DNA of 64,000 bases from Saccopteryx bilineata (lineage: Eukaryota > Chordata > Mammalia > Chiroptera > Emballonuridae), in the NCBI RefSeq assembly GCF_036850765.1, contig NC_089490.1, forward strand, positions 108,122,574 to 108,186,573. The letters are read 5' to 3'. The position numbers and the translations under genes were made by a program. Shown here piece by piece: positions 24,704-35,088 of the stretch (the first letter of the stretch is position 1; each line of letters begins with the position of its first letter). The notes below the pieces were generated by a model. It was not told the DNA's origin, did not search any database, and saw only the letters and a list, made by a program, of their open reading frames with translations.

Positions 24704-25233
24704 GACTAAAGCAATAACACACAAGAAACAAGAAACACACCTTGTAATCAGATCTTGGTTTCTCAATACCATTCTCTTCTCAAAGGAAACAGGCCCCCTT
24801 GGAGAAATTTTGATTCCAGGATAAGGAAAGTACAAAATAAACATGGAACACCTTTGTGCCCCAAAGTAAAGAACTGCTCAAAAAATAACAGGGAAATCTC
24901 CAAAGGAGAAAGGAGCCACCGTAAATGGGCTTCCCACTGGTAGTCAACCCACACCCTCCAGCAGTTTTTCTGTTATTTCATCAGTGGATTCTGTTGCTGT
25001 GGCAGGAACCACACCCACTGTTTAGAGGTCTGAATCTCCATTCTGTGGTTGGGAAAATAAGTTTTTAAGTTACTTCCTTGTTAACCTTTCTTCAGTCCTG
25101 CAGATGATAGCTGCATTTTGTAGTTGCTACTGCTTTATAACTTCCGTCCAATTACCCCTTTTAGTAACTGATTATTTTTTACTAGAACACAATTCTTTAC
25201 ATTAAAATTTTCCTTAAAATGACTGGTGTGACT

Positions 25234-25267
25234 GCTTCTCCGCCTTTTTGGCTAAGATCAAGTGTAA
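25234..25267 (+). pseudogene. U2 snRNA 5' fragment (retropseudogene)
   Basis: GCTTCTCCGCCTTTTTGGCT then AAGATCAAGTGTA matches the first about 34 bases of U2 snRNA with small changes, then stops. ACTGGTG occurs on both sides (25222 and 25271), a possible short target duplication. Too short to be functional. Confidence 0.75.
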
Positions 25268-25531
25268 ATTACTGGTGAGGTAACTGTTTTCTAATTGAAT
25301 TCTGACTGATACAAAACCCATCACTTATTTCTTAGTCCTAGCAAAAAGAAATATATACCCAAATATAATCACAGAGAAACATCAGACAAACCCCAATTAA
25401 GACACTTTCTATAAAATAAGTGACTGTACTTTTCAAAATTTCAAGGTCAAATAAGTTTTTTTTAAATGACAACTAATTGCAATGTGTGGCTTCTGTGGTT
25501 GGGGAATGGGAAGTAAAGAATATTTACTGGG

Positions 25532-25895
25532 GCCCTGGCCGGTCGGCCTGGCGTGCGGGGGACCCCGGTTCGATTCCCGGCCAGGGCACATAGGAGAAGC
25601 ACACATTTGCTTCTCCACCCCCCCTTCCTCTCTGTCTCTCTTCCCCTCCCGCAGCCGAGGCTCCATTGGAGCAAAGATGGCCCGGGCGCTGGGGATGGCT
25701 CCTTGGCCTCTGCCCCAGGCGCTAGAGTGGCTCTGGTCGCGACAGAGTGACGCCCGGGAGGGGCAGAGCATCGCCCTCTGGTGGGCAAAGCGGCACCCCG
25801 GTGGGCGTGCTGGGTGGATCCCGGTCGGGCGCATGCGGGAGTCTGTCTGACTGTCTCTCCCCGTTTCCAGCTTCAGAAAAAAAAAAAAAAAAAGA
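25532..25895 (+). repeat. Rhin-1-like SINE, young
   Basis: Lacks part of the head (GGTCGGCCTGGCGTGCGGGG), CpG-rich, with poly(A) and near-perfect 17-bp target duplication AAAGAATATTTACTGGG. Confidence 0.9.
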
Positions 25896-26086
25896 ATATT
25901 TATTGGGACAATTGAGACATTTTAAAATATGGACTATGGATTAGGTAATAATAGTGTATTGATATTATGCTTCCACATTTTCATAATTATACTGTGGAAA
26001 AGTAAGAAAAAGTCCTTATGCTTAGGAAATTTATACTAAGGTACTTAGTGGTAACAGAACTTATTCTCAAATTGTTCAAAATAATA

Positions 26087-26112
26087 GTGTGTGTGTGTGT
26101 GTGTGTGTGTGT
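26087..26112 (+). repeat. (GT)n microsatellite
   Basis: Thirteen GT units. Confidence 0.9.
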
Positions 26113-26344
26113 AGGGAAGGGAGAAAGGAAGACTAATAAAGCAAATGGACAATATGTAAACAACTGGGCAGATCTAGTGAAGTATATATGAACATTCTTT
26201 GTACTATTCTTGCATCTTTTCTAAAAATGTTAAATTATATTAAAATTGAAAATTACCAAAAACAAATATATATATACTGTATATATATATACATATATAT
26301 ATATATTCCTTGAAATATGTTAAATGTGATTTTATTTTAACGTG

Positions 26345-27275
26345 ATTGCTTTAAAAGCAAGTATTGGTCAAATAAGTTTGTAAATATGATGTATATGTTT
26401 GCTCGCTTATAGTTTGCATTGCATGTGGGGGACAGGCTGAAAGCAGGCAGGGTTGTTATACCCTAAGGCTTAGTTTTAAGTCTAAGCTTTTCCCCACACC
26501 TTTGACTGTTGCATGATGTAGGGTGGTGCACTCTCATGAGGAATCCCATTATGCCTCAGTTAAGTGACTTTGTATCAGAGACTTCCTTGTTTGTATATTA
26601 GATTAAAGGTTTTTATTTTTTATTTTTAATTTTTTTTTTAATTTATTCATTTTAGAGAGGAGAGGGAGAGACAGAGAGAGAGAAGGGGGGAGGAGCTGGA
26701 AGCATCAACTCCCATATGTGCCTTGACCAGGCAAGCTCAGGGTTTTGAACCGGCGACCTCAGCATTTCCAAGTCGATGCTTTATCCACTGCGCCACCACA
26801 GGTCAGGCAAAGGTTTTGATTTCTATACTATAAAATGAGGCAGAGGCGCCCATGCAGTTGGAGAGCAGAGAAAGGCCACGTGAAGGAGAGGAGAAGCAGC
26901 CAAGATGGCAGAGTGCTGAAGGAGAAGCCAGTTTGTGCAGAGTTTGTGCAGGGAGAAGGAGATGGGGGAGATGGGGAACAGAGGTGAATAAGGCTGGTGA
27001 GGTACAAACCTGTGATCCTAGGAAAACTCGGATGAGTCAGTGGCTTTGGGAGCCCTGAATGGAAAGGGAAGTGTTTTCCCACTGTGTGAATTTCTTGCCT
27101 GCCAGGTACAAGCTAAAATTAAAGCTAACGGCCCACCAGTTCTTGGCTCCGTTCGTTGTTTCACTACCGTCTGCCCGAATCAAATGCGAACTTGCACGGG
27201 CCAGGTGGCTGTGATGGTGGTCGTAGCTAATGGCCTTACAGCAAGGCACCAATTAAAGTTCAAAATTGAAATCTG
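26345..27275 (+). mobile_element. LTR-like repeat, copy 1 (plus), split by a SINE
   Basis: Starts near TATTGGTCAAATAAGTTTGT and continues across a VES SINE at 26622-26809 to TATAAAATGAGGCAGA at about 26830 (TATA-box-like), then AAGATGGCAGAGTGCTGAAG and GCCCACCAGTTCTTGGCTCC. A second copy lies inverted at 28650-29280. TATA box, length and layout suggest an endogenous-retrovirus LTR with some adjoining sequence. No viral genes are present and none are inferred. Confidence 0.55.
26622..26809 (-). repeat. VES-type SINE within the LTR-like repeat
   Basis: Reverse VES copy; AAAGGTTTT lies on both sides, and the host repeat resumes in register with its inverted partner. Confidence 0.88.
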
Positions 27276-27299
27276 ATTCATTATATCAAATTAAATATA

Positions 27300-28649
27300 T
27301 GAATAACAGGACTGAGAAACTACGGTAGGAGGGGATCAAATTTTTCTTCTGCCCTTCTAGGTTCTTTGACTGGTCTAGTAATTAAGTTGACCTAAGACAG
27401 ATTAACAGAAGCAAAACCTGTAACACAAACCTCATAAATAAGGCATTGAGAGGTTAAAAAAAAAGAATAAAATTCCAAACACAGCTCCCAGCTGAGGGTC
27501 AACAAAAAAACAGGTCTGGGACAATTATCAAATCAATTAATTGAGGGAATAATTCAGAATACCTAAATCATTCAAGTACCTTCCCCTCTTCTGTTTATTT
27601 ATATTACGGGAGGCATCCTCAGCATTTTAGGGCAAAACTCTTAGCATTGTTTTCTAAACAAAGTGAACAATTTATCTTGTGTGGGGGAGAAGGGTAAGGG
27701 AGTGGTTATGGTGTGTGGGGTATACTTGTTAATTTGAGGCTAGAGAGAGGTAGAGCAGCAGAAAGGTAAAAAATAACTGCTAGTTTCAACCTTTGCCCTG
27801 GTAAGATCCTTGAGGTTGGTTCTGACACAGACAGCTTCCAGAATGGGCAATGAAGCCTAAAATACAAGAAGGTAACCCAGGTTATTTGCAACTGTGTGGA
27901 ACGGGAAACTCTCCCTTGCTCCGACCCCCACAAGACCCACAAGACAGGTTATTCAATTTTCTCAATTGCATTTTTGGACCTTTCCTCACTTCCAACATGC
28001 CCACTTCCCTCCATCCAGCCCAATGGTATTGTAAGCAGTGACCAAGAGACACGATTTCTGAAATCGAAACTAATTCAAGTCAACAAAATAACATCAATTC
28101 TAGAATGAAAGCTCCTTGCAAAAAGTTTGTCTTTTTTTTCCTTCTGCTGTATCCTGAAAACCTGTTAACAGTGTAATTGCACAGTAAATATTTGTTAAAT
28201 GAAATGATAAAAACAAGTCAATAGAAATAAATTAAATGCCCCAAACGAATGGAATTACTTAGGTACAAATCCATAGAGCTAAATATTATGCATCTATTAA
28301 AAATCTTATTTATACAGTTTGTGAGATGAATAAATATTTTATAGTAATTTTTTTTAAAAAAGTAAAGGAATAACGTTCATGAAGGAAATATACAGCCTCT
28401 TGGTGGATTTATGGATTTTTATTTTGTTGTACTTTGTGTTTTCTGGTTACAAATTACTTTCATTATTAGAAACTCCTCTTTTAATTTTCTTATTTTTTTC
28501 TTGAGGACATAATTAGTGTGAAGATTAAGTGAATTAATGCCTTTTAAAGTCTTACATTGCTGGCCTCTGGAGAGTTATCCAAGTGTTAGCTTTTATTATA
28601 CCGGATTCAAAACACTGTACTTAGTCTGGTAAGAATGACAAATGAAAAT
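27300..28649. other. Spacer between inverted repeat copies
   Basis: No gene recognised. One patch near 28120-28205 (CAGTAAATATTTGTTAAATG) resembles an L2/MIR 3' end. The rest is unassigned. Confidence 0.4.
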
Positions 28650-29280
28650 CCAGTCCCTCCTGTATGACCAGTAGCCAAGGCCACCATTACAGCCGCCTGA
28701 CTCATGCAGGTTCGCATTTGATTAGGACATTTGGTAATGAAACAATGGAGCCAAGAACTGGTGGGCCATCATCTTTAATCCTAGCTTGCAACCAGCAGGC
28801 AAGATATACACACAGTGGGAAAACACTTCCCTTCCATTCAGGGCTCCCAAAGCCACTGACTTATCCCTGTTTCCTAGAATCAAAGGTTTCTAGCTCACCA
28901 CCCTTATTCACCTCTGTTCCCCATCTCCTCTCTGCACAAACTCTGCACAAACTGGCTTCTCCTTCAGCACTCCACCATCTTGGCTGCTTTTCCTCCCTTC
29001 CACATGGCCTTTCTCTGCTCTCCTTTCTCTGTTCTCCTCTCTAATGCTAATCTCAGGAACCGAGAGAGAGCAAGCTCCTGGTCTGCCCCATTTTATAGTG
29101 TAGAAATCAAAACCTTTAATCCAATGTACAAACAAGGAAGTCTCTGATACAAAGTCACTTAGGGTAGGAAAGCCTTAGTCTTAAAACTAAGCCTTACGGT
29201 ATAACGACCCTGCCGGCCTAATGTAAACTATAAGCAAGCAAACCTCTATGTCATATTTACAAACTTATTTTACCAACACC
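28650..29280 (-). mobile_element. LTR-like repeat, copy 2 (minus)
   Basis: Reverse complement of copy 1, without the SINE: CAAGAACTGGTGGGCCATCA, AGGGCTCCCAAAGCCACTGA, CCATTTTATAGTGTAGAAAT and CAAACTTATTTTACCAACAC in inverted order. On its own sense strand the order is U3-like, TATAAAATGGGGCAGA, then GCTCTCTCTCGGTTCCTGAG. Ends look like TGTTGG at about 29277. Confidence 0.6.
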
Positions 29281-29639
29281 TCCCCACGAAAAGGGAGGGA
29301 GGCACACACAAAAACAATGTACTAGTCTAAATGAATGACTAGAATGAAATCAGGCTACAGCCATATATAAGCAATGAGCCGGCATTCGCATTCCAGAGTG
29401 ATGAATTCTGAGAGCGAATCCAGGAAGTCACAGGAGTGACAGCATTTGAACTGAGTTCTAAGAAAGTGAGACTTCAACAGGCGGGTAATAATAATGAGGG
29501 AAACCGTAAAAGTCTAACACTGAGTTACTCGTTCTCCAGGACACCAGGAATCCGCATAGGATGGACAAATGTGGGCAGCGGATGCAGAAGAAACCTGGCA
29601 GACCCAAGTGACTGCAGAGTGTTTAATCATACAAAATTC

Positions 29640-29815
29640 CACAATGGCTCCGTTGGTTAGACCTTCGTCCGGAAGCCAGAGGTTACGGGTTTGATCCCCA
29701 GTCAGGGCATATGTTCCTGTCTCAGTACCTCTCACCCTTCCTCTCAGAACAGATCGATGTTCCTGTCTCAGTATCTCTCACCCTTCCTCTCTCGCTCTCT
29801 CTAAAAGCAATAAGG
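29640..29815 (+). repeat. tRNA-derived SINE (TGGTTAGA type) with duplicated tail
   Basis: ATGGCTCCGTTGGTTAGACC head and GGTTTGATCCCCAGTCAGGG B-box region. The tail block TTCCTGTCTCAGTA is present twice (29712 and 29759). Confidence 0.75.
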
Positions 29816-30071
29816 ACCTAAAAAGTTTTAAATGTCACAAGACAGAGGGAATGCTAAAGATAGTAAGAAAATAAGAGCTCACCCCAAGATACTCAACGGT
29901 AGTAACAAAAGAACAAAGGTATCGTAAAGCCAGACCACGACCCAATCGTTCGCCACTATCCTCTAGGCGTCTACACAGGTGACGAGACTCCCGGACAGCA
30001 CACGGCGAAACAGCGCCTCTCGCCGGCGGCGAACCATCTGAGGAAATACGGCGCGGAGACCTGGAAGGAGG

Positions 30072-30084
30072 ACTACAACTCCCA
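30072..30084 (+). promoter_or_regulatory. ZNF143-type (SBS) site
   Basis: The 13-mer ACTACAACTCCCA matches the core of the ZNF143/THAP11 element found in many mammalian CpG-island promoters. Binding is inferred from the motif only. Confidence 0.6.
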
Positions 30085-30419
30085 CCGAGGCCTGGGGCAT
30101 AGGCCCCCCCTTCCTATTTCCGCTTCCGCCCCCCGCCCTCCCGTGCCCTCTTCTATCCTACCCACCCAGGAGTGGGCCGGGCGTATGACCGCGCGTGACC
30201 TCGCGTGACGGGCTCCCCCGAACCGAGAAGCCCGGAGGCGGGACTTTGGGTCCCACTGATATAAAGACAACCCGAAAAGGTGGAACTAAACTTGGAAATC
30301 TCGATAGTGATTGGAGTTTATACGACAAGGGCGGAGCCTGACGCCCACACTGTCCAATCAGAGTCCAGGATGATTAGGGACCTGTGAAGGAAAGAAAGGG
30401 AGTGAGACGGCTGGGTGGT

Positions 30420-30650
30420 CACATGCCCCGGGGTCTAGTGGGAGGAGCAGTTGCCGAGCGGCCGCTTGGCGCTTCCTGTTTCCGGTTCCCGGAGTGGAGC
30501 ACCGCGAGGCGTCGTGGGGGGGAAGCTGGCTGTGACACGAGCTCTGGAAACGGGGTCTGCGGCTGGCCCCTCGCTGGCTCTGTCTCCCCTTCCCAGACAG
30601 GCACTTGCCTGGGGAGTCTGAACTTTGGCTACTCCCTTTGTGCGCTACAC
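30420..30650 (+). other. M6PR: M6PR exon 1, noncoding (5' limit approximate)
   Basis: GC-rich stretch ending in TGCGCTACAC before a consensus donor GTGAGTATG at 30651. It lies downstream of the CCAAT and GC boxes and on the correct strand. The transcription start is not marked by the sequence, so the left limit is a guess. No ATG-initiated reading frame in it continues into M6PR. Confidence 0.65.
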
Positions 30651-30690
30651 GTGAGTATGAGGGACTGGAGAGCGCTCACTCCTGGGCGTC

Positions 30691-32310
30691 TGTGTTAGGG
30701 TCCGGGATCGTTAAGTCTCCCTCGTCCAGGTTCTAGCCCAAACTCCAGCTCAGGACCCCTAGGGCAGAATGGAGGCGCAGGCTGAGCCACAGAGTCCGAA
30801 GGGGGTGAGGAGAAGGGACTCCCAAAACTAGAGAGGGAATTTGCGTGTGTTTGGAAGGCAGGGAATGGAAGGTCTGTAGGCGTGGAGTGTGGTTGAGGTG
30901 TTAGTGGATACCTTAGCAAGAATTTGACCTGCATCGTTGAGGGAGGTAAAGCAGCATCATTTGGAGAAGGTATGGCCCTAAGCAGTTGGAAAGTTTGGAG
31001 ACTAGAATTTCTAGAACCCTGGAAGAAGTTTGAGGGGATGAGTGTATGGTGTGGAGAAGAGTAGCCAATAGAGGAATTATTCCTGTGTTCCTCTTTGTCC
31101 CGAGCTCCTGCCCTTAGGACTTAGAGCGACTTCGCTCAGCCTTGAAACACTGGGCCTTTTAGCTAATTAGTACTGCTGCTTCTGAAAGTGTAAGTTGCTG
31201 AGGACAGGAGAGCAGGGCTGCTACATCAGAAATGAGACTGGAAATTTCATTGAAAAATGAAAATAGTCATGGCTAAGGCTTGAGGGGTGAAGAGGAGAGT
31301 GGTATAGAGATGCAGTGAAGTAAACTGCTTACCAATTCTGGCTGAATTGTTGGTCCTCCCACTGAAGGAGAATTGTTTAGCATTACCAAGTAGATCTGTC
31401 ATACAGTTAGATTGATTTTTCAAAACCTGCAGTCCTGCCCCATTTATCCAAACTGTCTAGACAAACTGTTGCACCTTTTGAATCGAGTTATGCACATTAA
31501 AAAAGGACTACCCAGCCTTCAGATTTCATACTCTTCCTAATACAGTTTTGCATCCCTGTATTTATCAGAAGATTTCCAGCAACTTCACGCCATGAATCGT
31601 CCAGGCTACCCCAAAAACTTCACACATACTTAATACTTGTATAACCTGGGATAAGTAACCTCTGTAAGAATCTGTTTCCTACCTTATAAAACGGAGAAAT
31701 TATATCTATTTTTCTGAGTTGTGAAGATTAAGGAACAATCTAGTTAAAGCACTCAGGGCACATGCCACTGAATCAGAGAAGCAGCTTAAGCAAGCAAGAA
31801 AAAAGAATCTAAATTGATTCTCATCCTAACTTTTTGAACCAATAAATAAATGAAAGCTAGTTCAACTCAAGTGCTGACTTCAGAGTATTTAACCTTTCAT
31901 CCTTTCCCAGTTTGGTGGGATTCTTTATTCTAATTTGGCAAAAAAACATCCTTCAGTTAACAGGAACTGACTCTGAGGCCAGAGAACTCAGCTTTCTGTT
32001 TGAACATCCCTCTCGAAAACTGGTCCTGGGAAAAAGTCTTGAAAGCCTAGAATGTTAAAATTTTAAATTAGGTCCATAGGAAATATAAAGAAAATTGCGT
32101 GCTAAATCAGTCTAATAAAAAGGAATCTCATTTCTCTTTAGTAACCCAGCTGGTCACATTGTGTGTTGAGCAATGAGTTAATTTAGGGAAGGTAGGAGTT
32201 TGAGGTTTGAGTTCTTTATTCCACCTCCTATGCAGTGAACTGTGTGAGGCCTTACTTCCCCTTCTCGCATTGTCAGAAAGAAAGCAAGTTATGGCTGCCT
32301 ACTCTGCCCA
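30691..32310. other. M6PR intron 1, first part, nothing recognised
   Basis: No coding signal and no repeat that I can name; the composition shifts from GC-rich next to exon 1 to AT-rich. Confidence 0.4.
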
Positions 32311-32329
32311 CAGAAATTGATGTTAAAGG

Positions 32330-32590
32330 CGATAGACATGTCGTGGTTAAGTATAAACCATAAGCTCTGAAGCCAGACTTATCTAGTTCACTCTACAAGC
32401 TGTGTCTCAGTTTTCTCATCTGTATAAATAAGGACAATAATTGTATTTACTTTAAAAAATAAAATAAAATAATGGTATTTACTGCACAGGGTTGTTGCAA
32501 GGATTAATTAGTTAGTGCATGTTAAGTGCTTCAAACTGCCTGGCAGAAGGCAAGCACTCAGAGTATTTCCTACTGGTGTTTTAAATTTGT
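32330..32590. repeat. MIR-like element
   Basis: GTGTCTCAGTTTTCTCATCT, GGTTGTTGCAAGGATTAATT and a TGGCAGAAGGCAAGCACTCA segment are MIR-like, in MIR order. Confidence 0.6.
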
Positions 32591-33471
32591 TTATGGGGGC
32601 CTCAGACTTTATGGCTAGCTAAAAGTATTCTGTGGAAACACCTTATTAATAGTACGATAATGAATTAATGTTTGGAATACACAAAGTCAGGGAGACAACT
32701 TTCCAAGCACTTATTGTCCAAATGGAGTGTGGAAAACAAGGTCAAATGTAAGTTTTAGGAGAGTGGAGAAAATTTATTCAGGTATCACCTATTTTCCCAT
32801 TTTTAAACTTATTGGTACACATTGAAATTAGAATTAGAGGACTTCAAAGAGTATTGGAATCAAAGTCCAGGTGTGTAGTATGGAAGTATTTTGTTATGAG
32901 AAAAATTCAAAAGAATTAAATCTTTGTGTCCGAAATGTTAGTGATACTATTACAAAATTAACAAGTACCAGTGGCCTGAAGAGTTACTATCAAGGTTAAA
33001 TCAAGGTTTCCTGGGTGTGAAGCTGGATGAGAGAAAAGAAACTGAGTTTGGGAAGCATAGCCCTGTGTTACCATTTCTAGGGCAAGTATAAGTAGCAGGT
33101 CAATGTAAATTGACTCAATGACCCCCAAGGGTTGTCAGCAATTTGGGAGTATAGAAAGACAACTGTACTTACTGGAAATCTAGACACTCCTGAGGTTTGT
33201 GACTTGGAGAGCCTGCGGTGAGTTTTGGAAGACTTCCTCAAACCACTCATTTTGACTTAGTGGATTTCCTTCTTCCTGTAATTTAAATGATTGAATGAAT
33301 TTTTAGAGATGAGACAGTAAAGTAGATAATGTCAAGTTTTAGATACAATGGCTGTGTTTCTCTCTGTTATTCTGATGAATATAAATGAAACCTGTTGGAC
33401 ATTCCTGAATATCAGTGTAAGTCAGGGCCCAAAATAGTCAAGTCTCTTTTTTATAATTGTATATACACTGC

Positions 33472-33706
33472 TCACAAAAATTAGGGGATCAGGGAACATG
33501 CAGATACTCCAGTACCTTCAGCCTTTTTTATGGTGCATTTTCACCATTGAAATAAAAGTTGCTTTTGCATCTCATTTGCATAATTGAACTTTCTTTGACT
33601 TGTCATTTGCTTGTTCTTGTTTAATAAAAACAAATCAAATGCTTCTTTTTTTTATCGCTTCATATTTATTTTGAAATATCCGCTAATTTTTGTGAGCAAT
33701 ATATTT
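33472..33706. mobile_element. Mariner-like MITE with inverted repeats
   Basis: CACTGCTCACAAAAATTAGG on the left and CTAATTTTTGTGAGCAATAT on the right are reverse complements over about 19 of 21 bases. TA-rich flanks fit TA target duplication. No coding capacity. Confidence 0.75.
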
Positions 33707-34402
33707 TAAGTGTCTTCCAAATAGACCTATCAAGTATCAAATTCTAATTTGAATATTACCTTAGTGAAGGCTACTGGTTTAAGCGGTATTTATGAACTGT
33801 GGCCCCTGCACACAATTTTCAGCTCTTCATTTCCTGCATTTACAGCAAGTTCCAGGCAGAGCCCCCATCCCTCTGGCCTCAGCTTCTTCCCTTTAGATAT
33901 GTGGCCAGCAAAGTAAGAAAAACAAGCAAACTGAGCTTGGTTGATACTGCCAGGAGCATGTGCTTTTGTCAAAGATTAAGCCATGCATGCCTAAGTATAC
34001 AAGGCTGGTATAGTGAAACTGTGCAAAGTTTAAGTATTAAACTTTAAATAATGAGATATCACAATCTAACTTTTTACCAAACAGTAAAAATGCAAAGATG
34101 TCTCCATTCAGGCTGTCATTAATTTTTTTGTTCTTTCCAACACTTCTCATCCCCATAGTGTGTTCTGAAGGACTCACCTGTGAATTAGACTGAAGGTTAC
34201 ATGTATATGAGCTTCCTGATAATGGGTTCTTTTGGCACGGATATTAAAATGTACTATTTGTTGCATATACTTAAGAATCTTATACTTTATGCATTATCAA
34301 AATACCATTCATTGGTGGTACCTAAGTATTCCCTAGGCCATTGGTTGGTCCTTGACACTTTCTAGAACAACAACAACAAAAAAAATGTGTCTTTTTTTCC
34401 AG

Positions 34403-34435
34403 TGGAGCTGAGGAGTTGGTAAACTGCCTTAAAAG
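34403..34435 (+). other. M6PR: Candidate extra M6PR 5' UTR exon (33 nt)
   Basis: A 33-base segment is framed by a strong polypyrimidine acceptor (GTCTTTTTTTCCAG) and a consensus donor (AAAAG then GTAAGA). It lies 477 bases before the first coding exon. The human gene has one noncoding exon ahead of the coding exons, so this would be an additional or alternative exon. Joined to the coding exon it would leave A at -3 and G at +4 around the start codon. Use in transcripts is inferred, not shown. Confidence 0.4.
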
Positions 34436-34912
34436 GTAAGATAGTCTATTTTAAGCACACCTTGCAGAAATCAGCGACAACCTGTAGACACTAATCCTTT
34501 GTGAAGGCCAATGTTGTCCTCTTACTTGAATGTACATTGTGCCCCTGTGCTGAAGGGGCACAAGGACAGCAGGTGAGCAGTGGTGTCTGGCAATGGAGTC
34601 AGCTAGGAAGAGGCTTTCAAAATAAATTTGAAAAAGGAAAAAAAGAAGTCTAGAGATCTGACAGTCCAACCCAGAATATTAAAAGAGGGAAAAAGAACTT
34701 GGATGAGAGCTAAAATCTTGAAATAGACAAGAAATAAAAACCAATGTCATAATAATGAAGAAAACTGACTATATTGTGCAATATGCAGGGTGATAGATGG
34801 AAGATAAAAAGGTTTAAAAAGATACTTTTCATTTATTACATATTCATGTTCTTTATCTCTGTCCCTTCTCTCCTGATCCCTTCTCCCCAACACACACCTA
34901 TCTGCTAAAAGG

Positions 34913-35088
34913 ATGGTCCCCTTCTGCAGCTATGGAAGGACAGGACTACTGCTGTTACTCCTGGCTGTCATGGTAAGAGAATCCTGGCAGGCAGAAGAAA
35001 AAACCTGCGACCTGGTAGGAGAAAAGGGTAGAGAGTCAGAGAGAGAGTTGGCTGTACTGAAGAGGATGACACCACTGTTCAACAAAAG
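34913..35088 (+). CDS. M6PR: M6PR exon 2, first coding exon
   Basis: Codes residues 1-58 plus two bases: signal peptide ([19 protein letters not shown]), then [12 protein letters not shown] to PLFNK. The acceptor is CTGCTAAAAG immediately before the G that precedes ATG; the donor is GTAAAAATG. Confidence 0.95.

Larger units (their letters stand above)
29940..30690. promoter_or_regulatory. CpG-rich promoter of M6PR
   Basis: GC- and CpG-rich block standing out from AT-rich surroundings and ending in M6PR exon 1. Visible sites are a ZNF143/SBS-type motif ACTACAACTCCCA at 30072-30084, an inverted CCAAT box (ATTGG) near 30310, a GC box (GGGCGG) near 30330 and a direct CCAAT box (CCAATCA) near 30354. 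The two CCAAT boxes lie about 45 bp apart, an NF-Y-like arrangement. No TATA box is placed convincingly next to exon 1. This is a typical housekeeping promoter. Confidence 0.8.

Noticed and set aside
26345..29280. Intact endogenous retrovirus between the two LTR-like copies
   Set aside because: The copies are inverted rather than in the same direction, and the spacer has no gag, pol or env-like frame.
30384..30698. 104-residue frame across M6PR exon 1 as a protein
   Set aside because: GC-rich noncoding first exon; the frame runs through the splice donor into the intron and does not connect to M6PR.
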